64,000 bases of DNA from a virus. The stretch's first letter is position 1. The number at the start of each line of letters is the position of its first letter. The stretch lies in IMG/VR virus record IMGVR_UViG_3300047476_000521, positions 62,001 through 126,000 of that record; one strand, written 5' to 3'. The notes under the pieces are model-generated. The model did not search any database. It saw only the letters and a program-made list of their open reading frames with translations, and was not told the origin of the DNA. The translations under genes were made by a program, and so were the position numbers. This document shows positions 17,544 through 27,053 of this stretch, in pieces.

Positions 17544-20111
17544 ATGGCTTTCCAATTAAGTCCAGGTGTAAATGTCTCTGAAATCGACCTAACTACAGTG
17601 GTTCCATCAGTCGCTACTAGCGACGGTGCTATCGCTGGCGTATTCCGTTGGGGTCCAGTAGGAGAGAGAATTCTAGTAGACACTGAGAATAGTCTCGTTT
17701 CTAGATTTGGTAAACCAACAAACTTCAACGCCGAGACATGGTTCTCAGCAGCCAACTTCCTATCTTACGCTAATCGCCTATATGTAGCACGTGCTGCTGA
17801 CACTTCAGGCGCAACTCCATTTGTTTCAGCAAACGCTGCAGGTGGTGCAAATAGCATTCTAAACGTTGGCGATACATCAGCCATTACAGTTGGTATGTAT
17901 GTAACTCAAGTAGGAAACAATAGCGTTCTTACTGGTAACGTAGCTTCGTTCATAGTTGTTTCAAAGAATTCTTCACATATTGTGATGAACAAGAACACAG
18001 CTTCTTCATTCACTAACGTAAATTTCTATTTCGGGCGTCCTGAAACAGTATATACTGCTGTTGGATTTGATCCTTCAAACACTGTAGCCAAGGCAGCTAA
18101 CCTTGTTAATCAGATTGTTAAGAACGAAACTCATTATGCTCAGAAAGATGGAACTTTCGATACAGACGTTGTTTATGTTGCTAAGTTCCCAGGTGCAATT
18201 GGTAACTCTCTAAGAGTTGCAGTTTGCGATAACGCTGATAGCTTCAATTCTGCAATTCCTCTATTCGGCGCTAACACTGCTGGTTCTGGTATTACTGCTA
18301 ACGCTGTTATGGAATTCAGAGTTGGTTCTAACGTAGCTACCATGAAGGTATTAGGTTCAACTAACGCTGTTACAAACTCAGTAATCTCAAAGATTGCTGT
18401 TGGCGATCAGATTCTTGCTGGTAATAGCACTCTTGGTGTTCAGTATCTACAGGTTAGATCTTCGACTATCGCTGCTAATACTACTGCAGTCACCACTTTC
18501 GTAGGAAACACTGCAGTAAATAGCAACATTAACTTTATTTCTGTTCCAAGTAATCCATTTACTAATGGCGATATTGTTGTGTATGCTAACAGTGCTGGTG
18601 AATCAGAAGTTAACGGTCTGCTTAACGGTACAAGTTATCATGTTATTCAAGCTAACTCTAGCGGCCTAAAGCTTTCTAATAATCCTTTTGGAACTGAAAT
18701 TGATCTTGTTGCAACTCCAGGTTCCAACTCAGTTCTAACAGCTAACTATCGTGTTCTATCAGTTCAATTCGAAGACCCATATAGACTTCGTGAAAACTAT
18801 ACAACTCAGACAGTTGACCGTTATTGGGAATTCTTTAATGTTGTAGAAACTGCACCAGGTCAGTCTAACTATGTCCTATTCAACGGTAATACTGCTGCAA
18901 GCGACGAGCTTCATGTTGTAGTAGTTGACGATGGTGGCGCATTTACTGGAACCCCAGGAACTGTCCTAGAAGTTTACAAGGGCGTTTCAAGAGCAACAGA
19001 CGCAAAGAATGCTGATAATTCCCTTAACTATTATAAGGACGTTATTAATCAGAGTTCTGAATATATTTGGTGGGCTAATGATCGTGGCACTGCTCCTTCT
19101 GCCAACTCACTAAATCTTATTTCTGCAACTTCTACTGCTCCTGCAAGCATTCAGTTGCAGCTAGGCGCTGATGGTAGAAACGAAAACGACGCTTCGCTAG
19201 GTATTCTTGGCGCTGCATACGACTTGTTCGCATCACCAGAAGATATTGACATTTCTCTAGTTCTACAGGGCAAGCCAGTTGGTGGTTCTACTGCAATCAA
19301 CGGAAGAACTGTTCAGAACTTCCAGCTAGCTAATTATATCATCGAAAACATCTGCGAAAGAAGAAGAGATTGCGTTGCTCTTATTTCACCAGATAAGTCT
19401 CTAGTTCTAAACAACGTTGGAAACGAGACAACTGACCTAAGAGCATGGAGAGGAGCTATCACTAGCACTTCTTACGCTGTTCTTGATTCAGGTTGGAAGT
19501 ATCAGTACGATCGTTATAACGATCTTTATCGTTGGGTACCACTAAACGGCGACATCGCTGGTATCTGCGTAAGAACAGATAACACTAATGACGCTTGGTG
19601 GTCACCAGCTGGTTTCAACCGTGGTCAGATCAAGAACCTAGTTAAGCTAGCATGGAATCCACGCAAGGCTGAAAGAGATGTTCTATACAGCAACGGTATT
19701 AACCCAGTTGTTACTTTCCCAGGTCAGGGAACTATCCTCTTCGGAGATAAGACCCTACAGGCTAAACCATCTGCCTTTGATCGTATTAACGTTCGTAGAT
19801 TGTTTATCGTTCTTGAGAAAGCAATTTCAGTTGCTGCTAAGTATCAGTTGTTCGAATTCAACGATGCGTTTACAAGAGCACAGTTCCGTAATCTTGTAAT
19901 CCCATATCTACGCACCATTCAGGGCCGTCGTGGTATTACTGATTTCCATGTTGTTTGTGACGATACTAACAATACTCAGCAGATTATTGATAGTAACCAG
20001 TTTGTCGGAGATATCTATATCAAACCTGCGAGAAGCATCAACTTTATCCAGCTTAACTTCGTAGCTGTTCCTTCTGGAGTACAGTTCTCTGAAGTTATCG
20101 GAAAGTTTTAA
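17544..20111 (+). CDS. gp18: Tail sheath protein gp18
   Basis: 855 residues, RBS AAAGGGAG. Opens with FQLSPGVNVSEIDLTTVVPSV, the classic contractile sheath start, and contains GVFRWGPVGER. The C-terminal region (QGRRGITDFHVVCDDTNN, then the GDIYIKPARSINFIQLNF block) is the conserved sheath domain that joins neighbouring subunits. It is longer than T4 gp18 (659) because of an enlarged Asn, Thr and Ala-rich middle region likely exposed on the sheath surface. Polymerises around the gp19 tube and contracts at infection. Confidence 0.96.
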   Translation: MAFQLSPGVNVSEIDLTTVVPSVATSDGAIAGVFRWGPVGERILVDTENSLVSRFGKPTNFNAETWFSAANFLSYANRLYVARAADTSGATPFVSANAAGGANSILNVGDTSAITVGMYVTQVGNNSVLTGNVASFIVVSKNSSHIVMNKNTASSFTNVNFYFGRPETVYTAVGFDPSNTVAKAANLVNQIVKNETHYAQKDGTFDTDVVYVAKFPGAIGNSLRVAVCDNADSFNSAIPLFGANTAGSGITANAVMEFRVGSNVATMKVLGSTNAVTNSVISKIAVGDQILAGNSTLGVQYLQVRSSTIAANTTAVTTFVGNTAVNSNINFISVPSNPFTNGDIVVYANSAGESEVNGLLNGTSYHVIQANSSGLKLSNNPFGTEIDLVATPGSNSVLTANYRVLSVQFEDPYRLRENYTTQTVDRYWEFFNVVETAPGQSNYVLFNGNTAASDELHVVVVDDGGAFTGTPGTVLEVYKGVSRATDAKNADNSLNYYKDVINQSSEYIWWANDRGTAPSANSLNLISATSTAPASIQLQLGADGRNENDASLGILGAAYDLFASPEDIDISLVLQGKPVGGSTAINGRTVQNFQLANYIIENICERRRDCVALISPDKSLVLNNVGNETTDLRAWRGAITSTSYAVLDSGWKYQYDRYNDLYRWVPLNGDIAGICVRTDNTNDAWWSPAGFNRGQIKNLVKLAWNPRKAERDVLYSNGINPVVTFPGQGTILFGDKTLQAKPSAFDRINVRRLFIVLEKAISVAAKYQLFEFNDAFTRAQFRNLVIPYLRTIQGRRGITDFHVVCDDTNNTQQIIDSNQFVGDIYIKPARSINFIQLNFVAVPSGVQFSEVIGKF

Positions 20112-20118
20112 TAAATAA
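20111..20118 (+). promoter_or_regulatory. Possible late promoter (ATAAATAA)
   Basis: ATAAATAATAAAA starts on the last base of the gp18 stop codon and lies 26-33 bp upstream of the gp19 ATG, the same geometry as the other late boxes. It lacks the leading T of TATAAATA. Confidence 0.5.
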
Positions 20119-20143
20119 TAAAAATCTCAAAGGAGTAACATAG

Positions 20144-20755
20144 ATGCCTTTTAATATTAACTCTTTCAAAGCAAACGGAATGCAGTGGGGCGGAGCTCGC
20201 CCTGCTCTATTCCAGGTACAAGTAACTCCACCTCCAACACTTCCGCTAAATCCGGAAGCATTCAGAAAGTTGGTATTTACTTGTAGAGCAGCGGAATTAC
20301 CAGAGTCAACAATTACTAATATTGAAATTCCATATTTCGGTCGTAGAATTAAGGTTGCTGGCGAAAGAACTTTTGCTGATTGGTCAATCACAATAATGAA
20401 CGACGAAGACTTCTCAGTTCGTTCTATGTTTGAAGCTTGGCACAACGCTATCAATACTATGCAGACTAACGTTCGTCTACCAGAAGCTGCTTTTGAACAA
20501 TATAAAGCATTTGCTGTTGACGTAACTCAGTTCAGTAAGGACGGCGAAATTCTTCGTGTTTATCAGCTAGTCGGCGCTTTCCCAACACAGGTAAGCGGTA
20601 TCGGTCTTGGCTGGGATACTCAGAATGCTATTGAAGAGTTCACAGTTAACTTTTCATATGATTATTGGTTACCAGTTGACGAAGGTACTACAGTCAAGAC
20701 TTCTGGAAAGATTACTCCATATCTTGGCTTGACCAATACTGGTCCGCAGGAATAA
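20144..20755 (+). CDS. gp19: Tail tube protein gp19
   Basis: 203 residues, RBS AAAGGAG. Contains FTCRAAELPESTI, EIPYFGRRIKVAGERTFADWSITI and DEDFSVRSMFEAWHNAINTMQ, all hallmark blocks of the T4 tail tube subunit. It forms the inner tube through which DNA passes. Located between sheath and portal genes as in T4. Length is slightly above T4 gp19 (163), with an extended C-terminus after YDYWLPV. Confidence 0.96.
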   Translation: MPFNINSFKANGMQWGGARPALFQVQVTPPPTLPLNPEAFRKLVFTCRAAELPESTITNIEIPYFGRRIKVAGERTFADWSITIMNDEDFSVRSMFEAWHNAINTMQTNVRLPEAAFEQYKAFAVDVTQFSKDGEILRVYQLVGAFPTQVSGIGLGWDTQNAIEEFTVNFSYDYWLPVDEGTTVKTSGKITPYLGLTNTGPQE

Positions 20756-20763
20756 TCTAAATA
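20756..20763 (+). promoter_or_regulatory. Possible late promoter (TCTAAATA)
   Basis: TCTAAATA begins right after the gp19 stop and lies about 50 bp before the portal gene. It resembles the late box with TC in place of TA at the first two bases. Confidence 0.4.
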
Positions 20764-20776
20764 CACTATATTATTT

Positions 20777-20796
20777 GGAGGGAGGAAACTCCCTCC
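20777..20796 (+). other. GAAA-tetraloop hairpin between gp19 and gp20
   Basis: GGAGGGAG (20777-20784) pairs perfectly with CTCCCTCC (20789-20796) across a GAAA loop: an 8-bp stem capped by a GNRA tetraloop. The next bases are TACACTT, not a T run, so it is not a convincing terminator. It sits just before the gp20 RBS (TTGGAG) and may protect or process the mRNA. Confidence 0.7.
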
Positions 20797-20813
20797 TACA
20801 CTTGGAGAAATAA

Positions 20814-22646
20814 ATGGCAGAATTATTCGGCTTCGAATTCAGAAAAAAACGCCCAGAACCAGAATTACCTTCGTTTGCTCCAGAGAGAGATTCAGACGAC
20901 GGAGCAGTTGTCGTTTCAGCAGGAGGTGCGTTTGGCACGTATGTTGATCTTGATGGTACAGTAAGATCAGAAGCTGAGCTAGTTACAAAATATCGTGAGA
21001 TGTCACTACAACCAGAATGCGATGCTGCTGTTGATGAAATTGTAAACGAATCTATTGCTATAGACGAAGAACACGTTGTAAAGATCAATCTTGAAGATCT
21101 AAAAGTAAACGATAATATTAAGAAGGCTATTCGTGAAGAATTTCAGAATTGTTTAAATATTCTTGAATTTAACAAATATGCTTACGAAATTTATCGTCGT
21201 TGGTATATTGATGGTCGTTTATATTATCATGTAATCATTGATGACAAGAACCCATCAGCAGGTATTAAAGAAGTAAGATACGTCGACCCACGTAAGATTC
21301 GTAAAGTCCGTGAGGTCCAAAAGAAAAAGATTCAAGCAAACAATCCAGGCGATGCAGTTGTTACTAAAACTGTTAATGAATATTTTATCTTCAACGATAA
21401 AGGTTTTAACTTTGGTAATAAAGCAGTGGGACCATCAACTACAGGTCTAAAGATCGCTAGGGATTCTATTCTACACGTTGTGTCAGGTCTAACAGACAAT
21501 CAAGGCACAATGGTTCTTTCCTATCTTCATAAAGCTATTAAGCCTCTCAATCAATTAAGAACATTAGAAGACGCTCTAGTTATCTATCGTCTTGCTCGTG
21601 CACCAGAACGTCGTATTTGGTATATTGACGTTGGTAATCTTCCTAAGATGAAGGCCGAGCAGTATGTTCGTGACATTATGGTAAAGCATAAGAACCGTTT
21701 AATTTATGACGCCCAAACAGGCGACATCAGAGATGACCGCAAGTTCATGACTATGTTAGAAGACTATTGGCTTCCTCGTCGCGAAGGTGGTAGAGGTACG
21801 GAGGTTACTACCCTACCAGGCGGTCAGACACTAGGACAGATGGATGACGTTTTGTATTTCCAGAAGAAATTCTTAAACTCTCTAAACGTCCCAGTGTCAA
21901 GATTAAATTCCGATGCTCTATTCTCAGTTGGTAGAGCTACTGAAATTACTAGAGACGAATTAAAGTTTACTAAGTTCACAACAAGACTAAGAAACAGATT
22001 CGCTCATCTCTTCAGTAAAATGTTAGAAAAACAATTAGTGCTGAAGGGTATTTGCACTTTAGAAGATTGGAAATTATTTTCCGATAATATTCGTTTTGAT
22101 TTCTCTAAGGATAATTACTTCACTGAACTTAAAGATTCTGAAATTCTTGAAGGTAGAATTAATCAAGCTAGAAACGTTCAAGATATGATTGGTAAATATT
22201 ATTCTCACGATTGGGTTCGTAAAAACGTTCTCCGACAGTCAGATGAAGATATTATCAATAACGATAAGAATATTAAGATCGAGAATAAACTTTCGGAGCA
22301 AGGCGATTATAGATGGGTCAACCCAACTGTAATAAACAATGAAATGTTACTACAACAAGCCGAAGCTCAAATGCAACAACAGCAAGAAGCATTGCAACAG
22401 CAGCAACAACAACTTCAACCTGGTACAGAAGGTTCTACTGAATCTGATCCTGAAATGGCTCAGAAAATGGAACAAGTACGTAATGCTCAAATCATCGTAG
22501 ACCAGATGAAGAAAATGCCAAAAGCTAATAGAACTATGGCCGACGAAGCCAAGTATAAAGCAGCAGTGCAAATAATTGCTAAAAATCCAGATTTAGTAAG
22601 CAGAGCGCAAGCAGGTGGCGCTCCGCAACCAACTCAACAACAATAA
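20814..22646 (+). CDS. gp20: Portal protein gp20
   Basis: 610 residues. Shows the T4-type portal blocks ECDAAVDEIVNESI, RRWYIDGRLYYHVIID, EVRYVDPRKIRKVR, LRTLEDALVIYRLARAPERR and LPRREGGRGTEVTTLPGG. The dodecameric portal sits at the unique head vertex, nucleates head assembly and is the packaging channel. The last about 120 residues are a Gln-rich tail (MQQQQEALQQQQQQLQ), which is low complexity and longer than usual. Confidence 0.97.
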   Translation: MAELFGFEFRKKRPEPELPSFAPERDSDDGAVVVSAGGAFGTYVDLDGTVRSEAELVTKYREMSLQPECDAAVDEIVNESIAIDEEHVVKINLEDLKVNDNIKKAIREEFQNCLNILEFNKYAYEIYRRWYIDGRLYYHVIIDDKNPSAGIKEVRYVDPRKIRKVREVQKKKIQANNPGDAVVTKTVNEYFIFNDKGFNFGNKAVGPSTTGLKIARDSILHVVSGLTDNQGTMVLSYLHKAIKPLNQLRTLEDALVIYRLARAPERRIWYIDVGNLPKMKAEQYVRDIMVKHKNRLIYDAQTGDIRDDRKFMTMLEDYWLPRREGGRGTEVTTLPGGQTLGQMDDVLYFQKKFLNSLNVPVSRLNSDALFSVGRATEITRDELKFTKFTTRLRNRFAHLFSKMLEKQLVLKGICTLEDWKLFSDNIRFDFSKDNYFTELKDSEILEGRINQARNVQDMIGKYYSHDWVRKNVLRQSDEDIINNDKNIKIENKLSEQGDYRWVNPTVINNEMLLQQAEAQMQQQQEALQQQQQQLQPGTEGSTESDPEMAQKMEQVRNAQIIVDQMKKMPKANRTMADEAKYKAAVQIIAKNPDLVSRAQAGGAPQPTQQQ

Positions 22647-22655
22647 GGTGTTATT

Positions 22656-22871
22656 ATGACAGATCATAAATATGAAATGACAGATTTAGTTGTAGCTGCT
22701 CTAGAGCAAAAGCCAACAGATTTCGAGGCTGCGTTCAATGATTTGATTATTGATCGCATCTCAGCAGCTATAGAAGATAAAAAAATTGCTGTTGCTCAGC
22801 AAATGTATGGTTACAATTCTGAAGAAGAAATAGATAACTCAGAGGAAGAGGATTATGGCGAAGAGTCTTAA
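22656..22871 (+). CDS. gp67: Prohead core protein gp67-like
   Basis: 71 residues, strongly acidic at the C-terminus (SEEEIDNSEEEDYGEES), starting with a helical MTDLVVAALEQKPTDFEAAFNDL block. Size, acidity and position directly after gp20 match the T4 prohead core component gp67 (PIP), which helps scaffold the head and is processed by gp21. Overlaps the next gene by 17 bp. Confidence 0.8.
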   Translation: MTDHKYEMTDLVVAALEQKPTDFEAAFNDLIIDRISAAIEDKKIAVAQQMYGYNSEEEIDNSEEEDYGEES

Positions 22872-23451
22872 AGATATTTTAGCTGGTCAGAAGAAAAGCA
22901 AAGTTTCTCCGCCAGACATCGACGATAAAAACCTTTATCAGTGGAATGGTCCTGATGGTGTAAAGTTCATCAAGAAGCATGAAATTGAAACTCATGATTA
23001 TCCTCATGATGCTGAAGCTGCGTTCAAGGGTAAGAAGGGCGGGTCAGAAAAAACTACGAAGTATAAGTTCCAGAAAGATGGAGTTTATGAAGCCTCTTGT
23101 AATCAAACAAACGAAGGCGTAATGTGCGAAGTTCATGGTGAAGCTGCCTGTCCTACTGGTACAGAACCAAAGGATATGAAAAAGGGTAAGAAGGTTCTTC
23201 TTGATAAGAAAATTAAAGAAGAAGCTATTAACGAAGTAGCTCCAAAAAACCCAAAGATTGAAAAGTGGATTAAGTCCAACAAAGAACGTTTCGTAAAAGA
23301 ATACGGTAAAGAAAAAGGCATGCAGGTTCTTTATGCTAAGGCATGGAAGATGCATGGTCAGTCAGAGTCAGGAACAGCAACTAATACAGATTATACTGGA
23401 CCAGGCGCTGCAGGATATACTACTGGTAGATTAGATGTGGGGACTCTATAA
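22855..23451 (+). CDS. Head-region protein in the gp68 position
   Basis: 198 residues, lysine-rich, starting MAKSLKDILAGQKKSKV. Near the C-terminus is a block NPKIEKWIKSNKERFVKEYG followed by AKAWKMHGQ, a motif often seen in phage head and internal virion proteins. It lies where T4 carries gene 68 (prohead core). Sequence similarity to gp68 cannot be judged by eye, so the equivalence is positional. A short Cys-containing stretch (CNQTNEGVMCEVHGEAAC) is unusual for a core protein. Confidence 0.65.
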   Translation: MAKSLKDILAGQKKSKVSPPDIDDKNLYQWNGPDGVKFIKKHEIETHDYPHDAEAAFKGKKGGSEKTTKYKFQKDGVYEASCNQTNEGVMCEVHGEAACPTGTEPKDMKKGKKVLLDKKIKEEAINEVAPKNPKIEKWIKSNKERFVKEYGKEKGMQVLYAKAWKMHGQSESGTATNTDYTGPGAAGYTTGRLDVGTL

Positions 23452-23696
23452 TGTTTATTAAATTACTTGGCGCCGAAAGAGCAATCTCAACAGCAAACAA
23501 TTTTGGTAACACTGCAAATCTTTGTAGAGTTGTGAATCCAACTACTGCAGCTGTTTTAAACATCGCTTATGCTAACGGAGTTGTATACGCTAACACAACA
23601 GTTACAAATACAGCACCAATCTTTGTCGTTAAAGATTTAACAGACACACTTCAAGGAACTGGTATGTTAGCAACACCAGTCGCTTACAGAGGGTAA
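23451..23696 (+). CDS. Small hypothetical head-region protein
   Basis: 81 residues, joined to the upstream stop by TAATG and ending 1 bp before gp21. Hydrophobic beta-like sequence with many Asn, Thr and Val residues and no charged clusters (AERAISTANNFGNTANLCRVV and after). T4 has no gene at this place between 68 and 21. Possibly a minor capsid or decoration protein; function unknown. Confidence 0.65.
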   Translation: MFIKLLGAERAISTANNFGNTANLCRVVNPTTAAVLNIAYANGVVYANTTVTNTAPIFVVKDLTDTLQGTGMLATPVAYRG

Positions 23697-23697
23697 A

Positions 23698-24360
23698 ATG
23701 AAACTCATCGCCGAATTAACAGAAGATACACAATATATCACAGAGAGATCCGAAGACGGTAAGAAACATCATTACATTACTGGCCGCTTCATGACTGCTG
23801 AAGAAAAGAACAAGAATGGTAGACTATATAAGAAAGACATTCTTGAAAAAGAAGTAGAAAGATATCTCAGAGAAGTTGTAAAAGCAAAAAGAGCTTTCGG
23901 CGAACTAAATCATCCTGCTGGTCCGACAATTAATTTAGATCGCGTTTCTCACATCATCACAGAACTTAATTGGGATGGTAATTTTGTTAATGGTAAAGCC
24001 AAAATAACATCAACGCCTATGGGCGAAATTGCTCGTGGTCTCCTAGAATCAGGCGGACAGCTTGGCGTTTCTACTCGTGGTATGGGATCTTTGAAAGAAA
24101 GCAATGGAGTTATGGTTGTTCAACCAGACTTTAAACTTTCTACAGTTGATATCGTTTCCGACCCAAGCGGACCAGGTTGTTTTGTAAATGGTATTATGGA
24201 AAATGTTGATTGGATCTATGATCCAGTTCATAACACATGGCACGAAGAAAAACTTCATGAAACAAAGAAGTATATTCATACTCTATCAAAATCGCAGTTA
24301 GAAGAAAAGAAACTTGCTATTTTTGAAGAGTATTTATCATCCCTAACTCTAAAAGACTAA
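23698..24360 (+). CDS. gp21: Prohead maturation protease gp21
   Basis: 220 residues. Shows the herpesvirus-like protease signature: catalytic His in AFGELNHP (His about 72) and catalytic Ser in GVSTRGMGS (Ser about 125), followed by FKLSTVDIVSDPSGPG. It cleaves the scaffold, core proteins and capsid precursors during head maturation. Size matches T4 gp21 (212). Confidence 0.95.
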   Translation: MKLIAELTEDTQYITERSEDGKKHHYITGRFMTAEEKNKNGRLYKKDILEKEVERYLREVVKAKRAFGELNHPAGPTINLDRVSHIITELNWDGNFVNGKAKITSTPMGEIARGLLESGGQLGVSTRGMGSLKESNGVMVVQPDFKLSTVDIVSDPSGPGCFVNGIMENVDWIYDPVHNTWHEEKLHETKKYIHTLSKSQLEEKKLAIFEEYLSSLTLKD

Positions 24361-24364
24361 TTAA

Positions 24365-24372
24365 TATAAATA
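24365..24372 (+). promoter_or_regulatory. Late promoter TATAAATA before gp22
   Basis: Exact TATAAATA, 32-39 bp upstream of the scaffold ATG and immediately after the gp21 stop. This is the consensus box read by the T4-type late sigma factor gp55, which is encoded at 29603. Confidence 0.8.
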
Positions 24373-24403
24373 TAATAAATTTCTAAAATAGGAGACTATT
24401 TAA

Positions 24404-25564
24404 ATGGCTAATAACGAACACGACCTCGAGGACTTTGTTGAACTAGAAGATATTGCTGTATCTGAAGCAAAGCACGAAGAGGAAGAAGAAGAGGAAGAAG
24501 ACGAAGAGTCTTCTAAGAAGATGAAGAAGAAAAAGCACGAAAAGAAAGATGATGTTTCAGAAGAAACTCTTGCTGCTTCATCACTACATCCAAAGGCACG
24601 TTCATCAGACCCAATGTCAAAGCTTGGCGCTATGCATGGTGTTATGAATGTAATGGCCGGAATGGGTAAGTCAGATCTTATCAATTTCTTCAATCAGGTT
24701 CAGTCTCAGTTTGGTCCAGGTAAGGATTATGGCGTTGGCGATAAGTCAGCCGCTAATCAGTCAACTCTTGACATGAAGCCTTCCGATGCTACTGGTAAGT
24801 CTGCACCAAAGACTCGTGACGCTATGCCTAAGCTAAACGTCAAGGAAGACATTGAAGAAATGTTCAATGGTCAGGATCTTTCAGAAGAATTTAAGGATAA
24901 TGTTGCTACTCTATTCGAAGCAGCTGTTTCCGCAAGAATGGTTGCTGAAACTGCTCGTCTTGAAGAAGCATATGAAGAAGCACTACAGGAAGAAATTGCA
25001 AACTTCGGCGAAGAACTAACATCAAAGCTCGACACATATCTCGATTATGTTGTTGAAAACTGGATGAAGGAAAACGAAGTAGCTATTGAATCAACCCTAC
25101 GCAATGAACTCGCAGAAGAGTTCATGGAAGGATTGAAGAACCTATTCGCTGAGCACTATATTAGTGTACCAGAAGAAAAGGTCGATGTTCTAGAAGCAAT
25201 GGCTGAAAAGGTTGCTGCCCTAGAAGAAAAACTTGATGAAACTATTACTGAGAACTTTGAGCTAAAGAGCCTTGCTGCTGAGAACGAAAGACAGGACATT
25301 GTTGAAAGTCTTGCTTCCGATCTAGCATTGACACAGCAGGAAAAGTTCGCTGCTCTTGTTGAAGGTATCGAGTTTGATGGTGATCTTGACACTTATGCTA
25401 AGAAGCTAATGATTGTCAAAGAAAACTATTTTAAGGTTGAATCAACTTCGCATTCTTCAAACATTGAAGAAGAAACTTTTGAAGGAGAAGTAAGCGAAAC
25501 TAAGAACGTCGACCCAACAGTAGGACGTTATCTAGCCGCTATCTCCAGAACAGTTAAAAAGTAA
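24404..25564 (+). CDS. gp22: Scaffold (prohead core) protein gp22
   Basis: 386 residues. An acidic run of about 10 Glu and Asp residues (about 26-37) is followed by a lysine-rich run. The second half is a long acidic coiled coil rich in ALEEKLDE-type heptads. Position between the gp21 protease and the gp23 capsid, the composition and the length fit the T4 major scaffold protein, which is assembled inside the prohead and then degraded by gp21. Confidence 0.9.
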   Translation: MANNEHDLEDFVELEDIAVSEAKHEEEEEEEEDEESSKKMKKKKHEKKDDVSEETLAASSLHPKARSSDPMSKLGAMHGVMNVMAGMGKSDLINFFNQVQSQFGPGKDYGVGDKSAANQSTLDMKPSDATGKSAPKTRDAMPKLNVKEDIEEMFNGQDLSEEFKDNVATLFEAAVSARMVAETARLEEAYEEALQEEIANFGEELTSKLDTYLDYVVENWMKENEVAIESTLRNELAEEFMEGLKNLFAEHYISVPEEKVDVLEAMAEKVAALEEKLDETITENFELKSLAAENERQDIVESLASDLALTQQEKFAALVEGIEFDGDLDTYAKKLMIVKENYFKVESTSHSSNIEEETFEGEVSETKNVDPTVGRYLAAISRTVKK

Positions 25565-25569
25565 TTTAT

Positions 25570-25577
25570 TATAAATA
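25570..25577 (+). promoter_or_regulatory. Late promoter TATAAATA before gp23
   Basis: Exact TATAAATA, 35-42 bp upstream of the major capsid ATG and a few bases after the scaffold stop. Gives the capsid gene its own late transcript, matching the high amount of gp23 needed. Confidence 0.85.
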
Positions 25578-25611
25578 GATAAAGTATATTTTCTAGTAGA
25601 AAGGAAAACAA

Positions 25612-26988
25612 ATGTATCTAGCTGAGGAAATTCAAAACAAGTGGGCACCAGTCCTTGACCATGACGCTCTTGGCGCCATTAAGGATCAGCACCGCCGTTC
25701 AGTCACTGCAGTTATGCTCGAGAACACAGAGAAGGCTCTCCGTGAATCAGCAGCACACGGTGACTATCAGACACTAACAGAAACAAGTTCACTAGTTCCA
25801 TCTAACCTAATGGGCGCTTCAAGCTCCACTCAGGGTACTGGTGGTATCGATACTTTCGATCCAGTTCTTATTTCTCTAGTTCGTCGTGCAATGCCAAACC
25901 TAATGGCATACGACATCTGCGGCGTTCAGCCAATGACTGGACCAACTGGTCTTATCTTCGCAATGCGTTCACGTTATGCTAATACAACTAGCTATAACAA
26001 CGCTGGCGCAGAAACATTCTATAACGAAGTTAACACTCAGTTCTCTTCTGTTACATCTGGTGCTAACACCTTCGGTCAGAAGCATGTTGGTACTATCCCA
26101 GGTGCAACTAACACTTCACCACTAACAGCAGTCAACACCTATAACACTGGTGCTGCAATGGGTACTTTCCAGGCTGAAGCTCTTGGAACTGACTCAAACA
26201 CTGCTTTCCCACAGATGGCATTCTCAATTGAGAAGGTTACTGTTACAGCTAACACTCGTGCTCTAAAGGCAGAGTATACTATGGAACTAGCCCAGGATCT
26301 TAAGGCTATCCATGGTCTCGACGCTGAAACAGAACTAGCTAACATTCTTTCAGCAGAAATTCTAGCTGAAATCAACCGTGAAGTTGTTCGTACTATCAAC
26401 ATCACTGCTGAGGCTGGCGCTCAGGAAAACACAACTACTCCAGGCGTGTTCGATCTTGACACTGACTCAAACGGTCGTTGGTCAGTTGAAAAGTTCAAGG
26501 GTCTAATGTTCCAGCTAGAGCGTGAAGCTAACCAGATCGCCAAGCAGACTCGTCGTGGTAAGGGTAACATCGTTATCTGTTCTTCAGACGTTGCTTCTGC
26601 TCTACAGATGGCTGGTGTTCTTGACTACGCTCCTGCTCTTAATTCAAACAACCTACAGGTTGACGATACTGGAAATACTTTCGCTGGTATTCTAAATGGT
26701 CGTCTACGTGTTTATATCGATCCATACGCTCTTGGCGGAAACTATCTAACTGTTGGTTATAAGGGTTCATCAGCTTTCGACGCTGGTCTATTCTATTGCC
26801 CATACGTTCCACTACAGATGGTTCGTGCAGTTGATCAGTCAAGCTTCCAGCCAAAGATCGGCTTTAAGACTCGTTACGGCATGGTCGCAAACCCATTCGC
26901 TGAAGGTCTTACACAGGGCTTTGGTCGTTCTAACGTTATTAGCACTAACAAGTACTATCGTAGAGTTATTGTTACTAACCTTATGTAA
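25612..26988 (+). CDS. gp23: Major capsid protein gp23
   Basis: 458 residues, RBS AGAAAGGA. Contains the gp23 blocks ALGAIKDQHRRSVTAVMLENTEKAL, DPVLISLVRRAMPNLMAYDICGVQPMTGPTGLIFAMRSRY, KAEYTMELAQDLKAIHGLDAE and GKGNIVICSSDVASAL. HK97 fold. The N-terminal about 65 residues are expected to be removed by gp21. Codon use is biased toward C-ending codons compared with neighbours, as expected for the most highly expressed gene. Confidence 0.98.
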   Translation: MYLAEEIQNKWAPVLDHDALGAIKDQHRRSVTAVMLENTEKALRESAAHGDYQTLTETSSLVPSNLMGASSSTQGTGGIDTFDPVLISLVRRAMPNLMAYDICGVQPMTGPTGLIFAMRSRYANTTSYNNAGAETFYNEVNTQFSSVTSGANTFGQKHVGTIPGATNTSPLTAVNTYNTGAAMGTFQAEALGTDSNTAFPQMAFSIEKVTVTANTRALKAEYTMELAQDLKAIHGLDAETELANILSAEILAEINREVVRTINITAEAGAQENTTTPGVFDLDTDSNGRWSVEKFKGLMFQLEREANQIAKQTRRGKGNIVICSSDVASALQMAGVLDYAPALNSNNLQVDDTGNTFAGILNGRLRVYIDPYALGGNYLTVGYKGSSAFDAGLFYCPYVPLQMVRAVDQSSFQPKIGFKTRYGMVANPFAEGLTQGFGRSNVISTNKYYRRVIVTNLM

Positions 26989-27023
26989 TTTGTTTTCGGA
27001 CGAAGAGCCGAAAACTAGAAACT

Positions 27024-27051
27024 GGGGCGGTCTTCGGATCGCCCCTTTTTT
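27024..27051 (+). terminator. Rho-independent terminator after gp23
   Basis: A 9-bp stem (GGGGCG then GTC, pairing with GAT then CGCCCC) is closed by a TTCG tetraloop of the very stable C(UUCG)G type and followed by six T residues. Ends the highly expressed capsid transcript. Confidence 0.92.
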
Positions 27052-27053
27052 CA

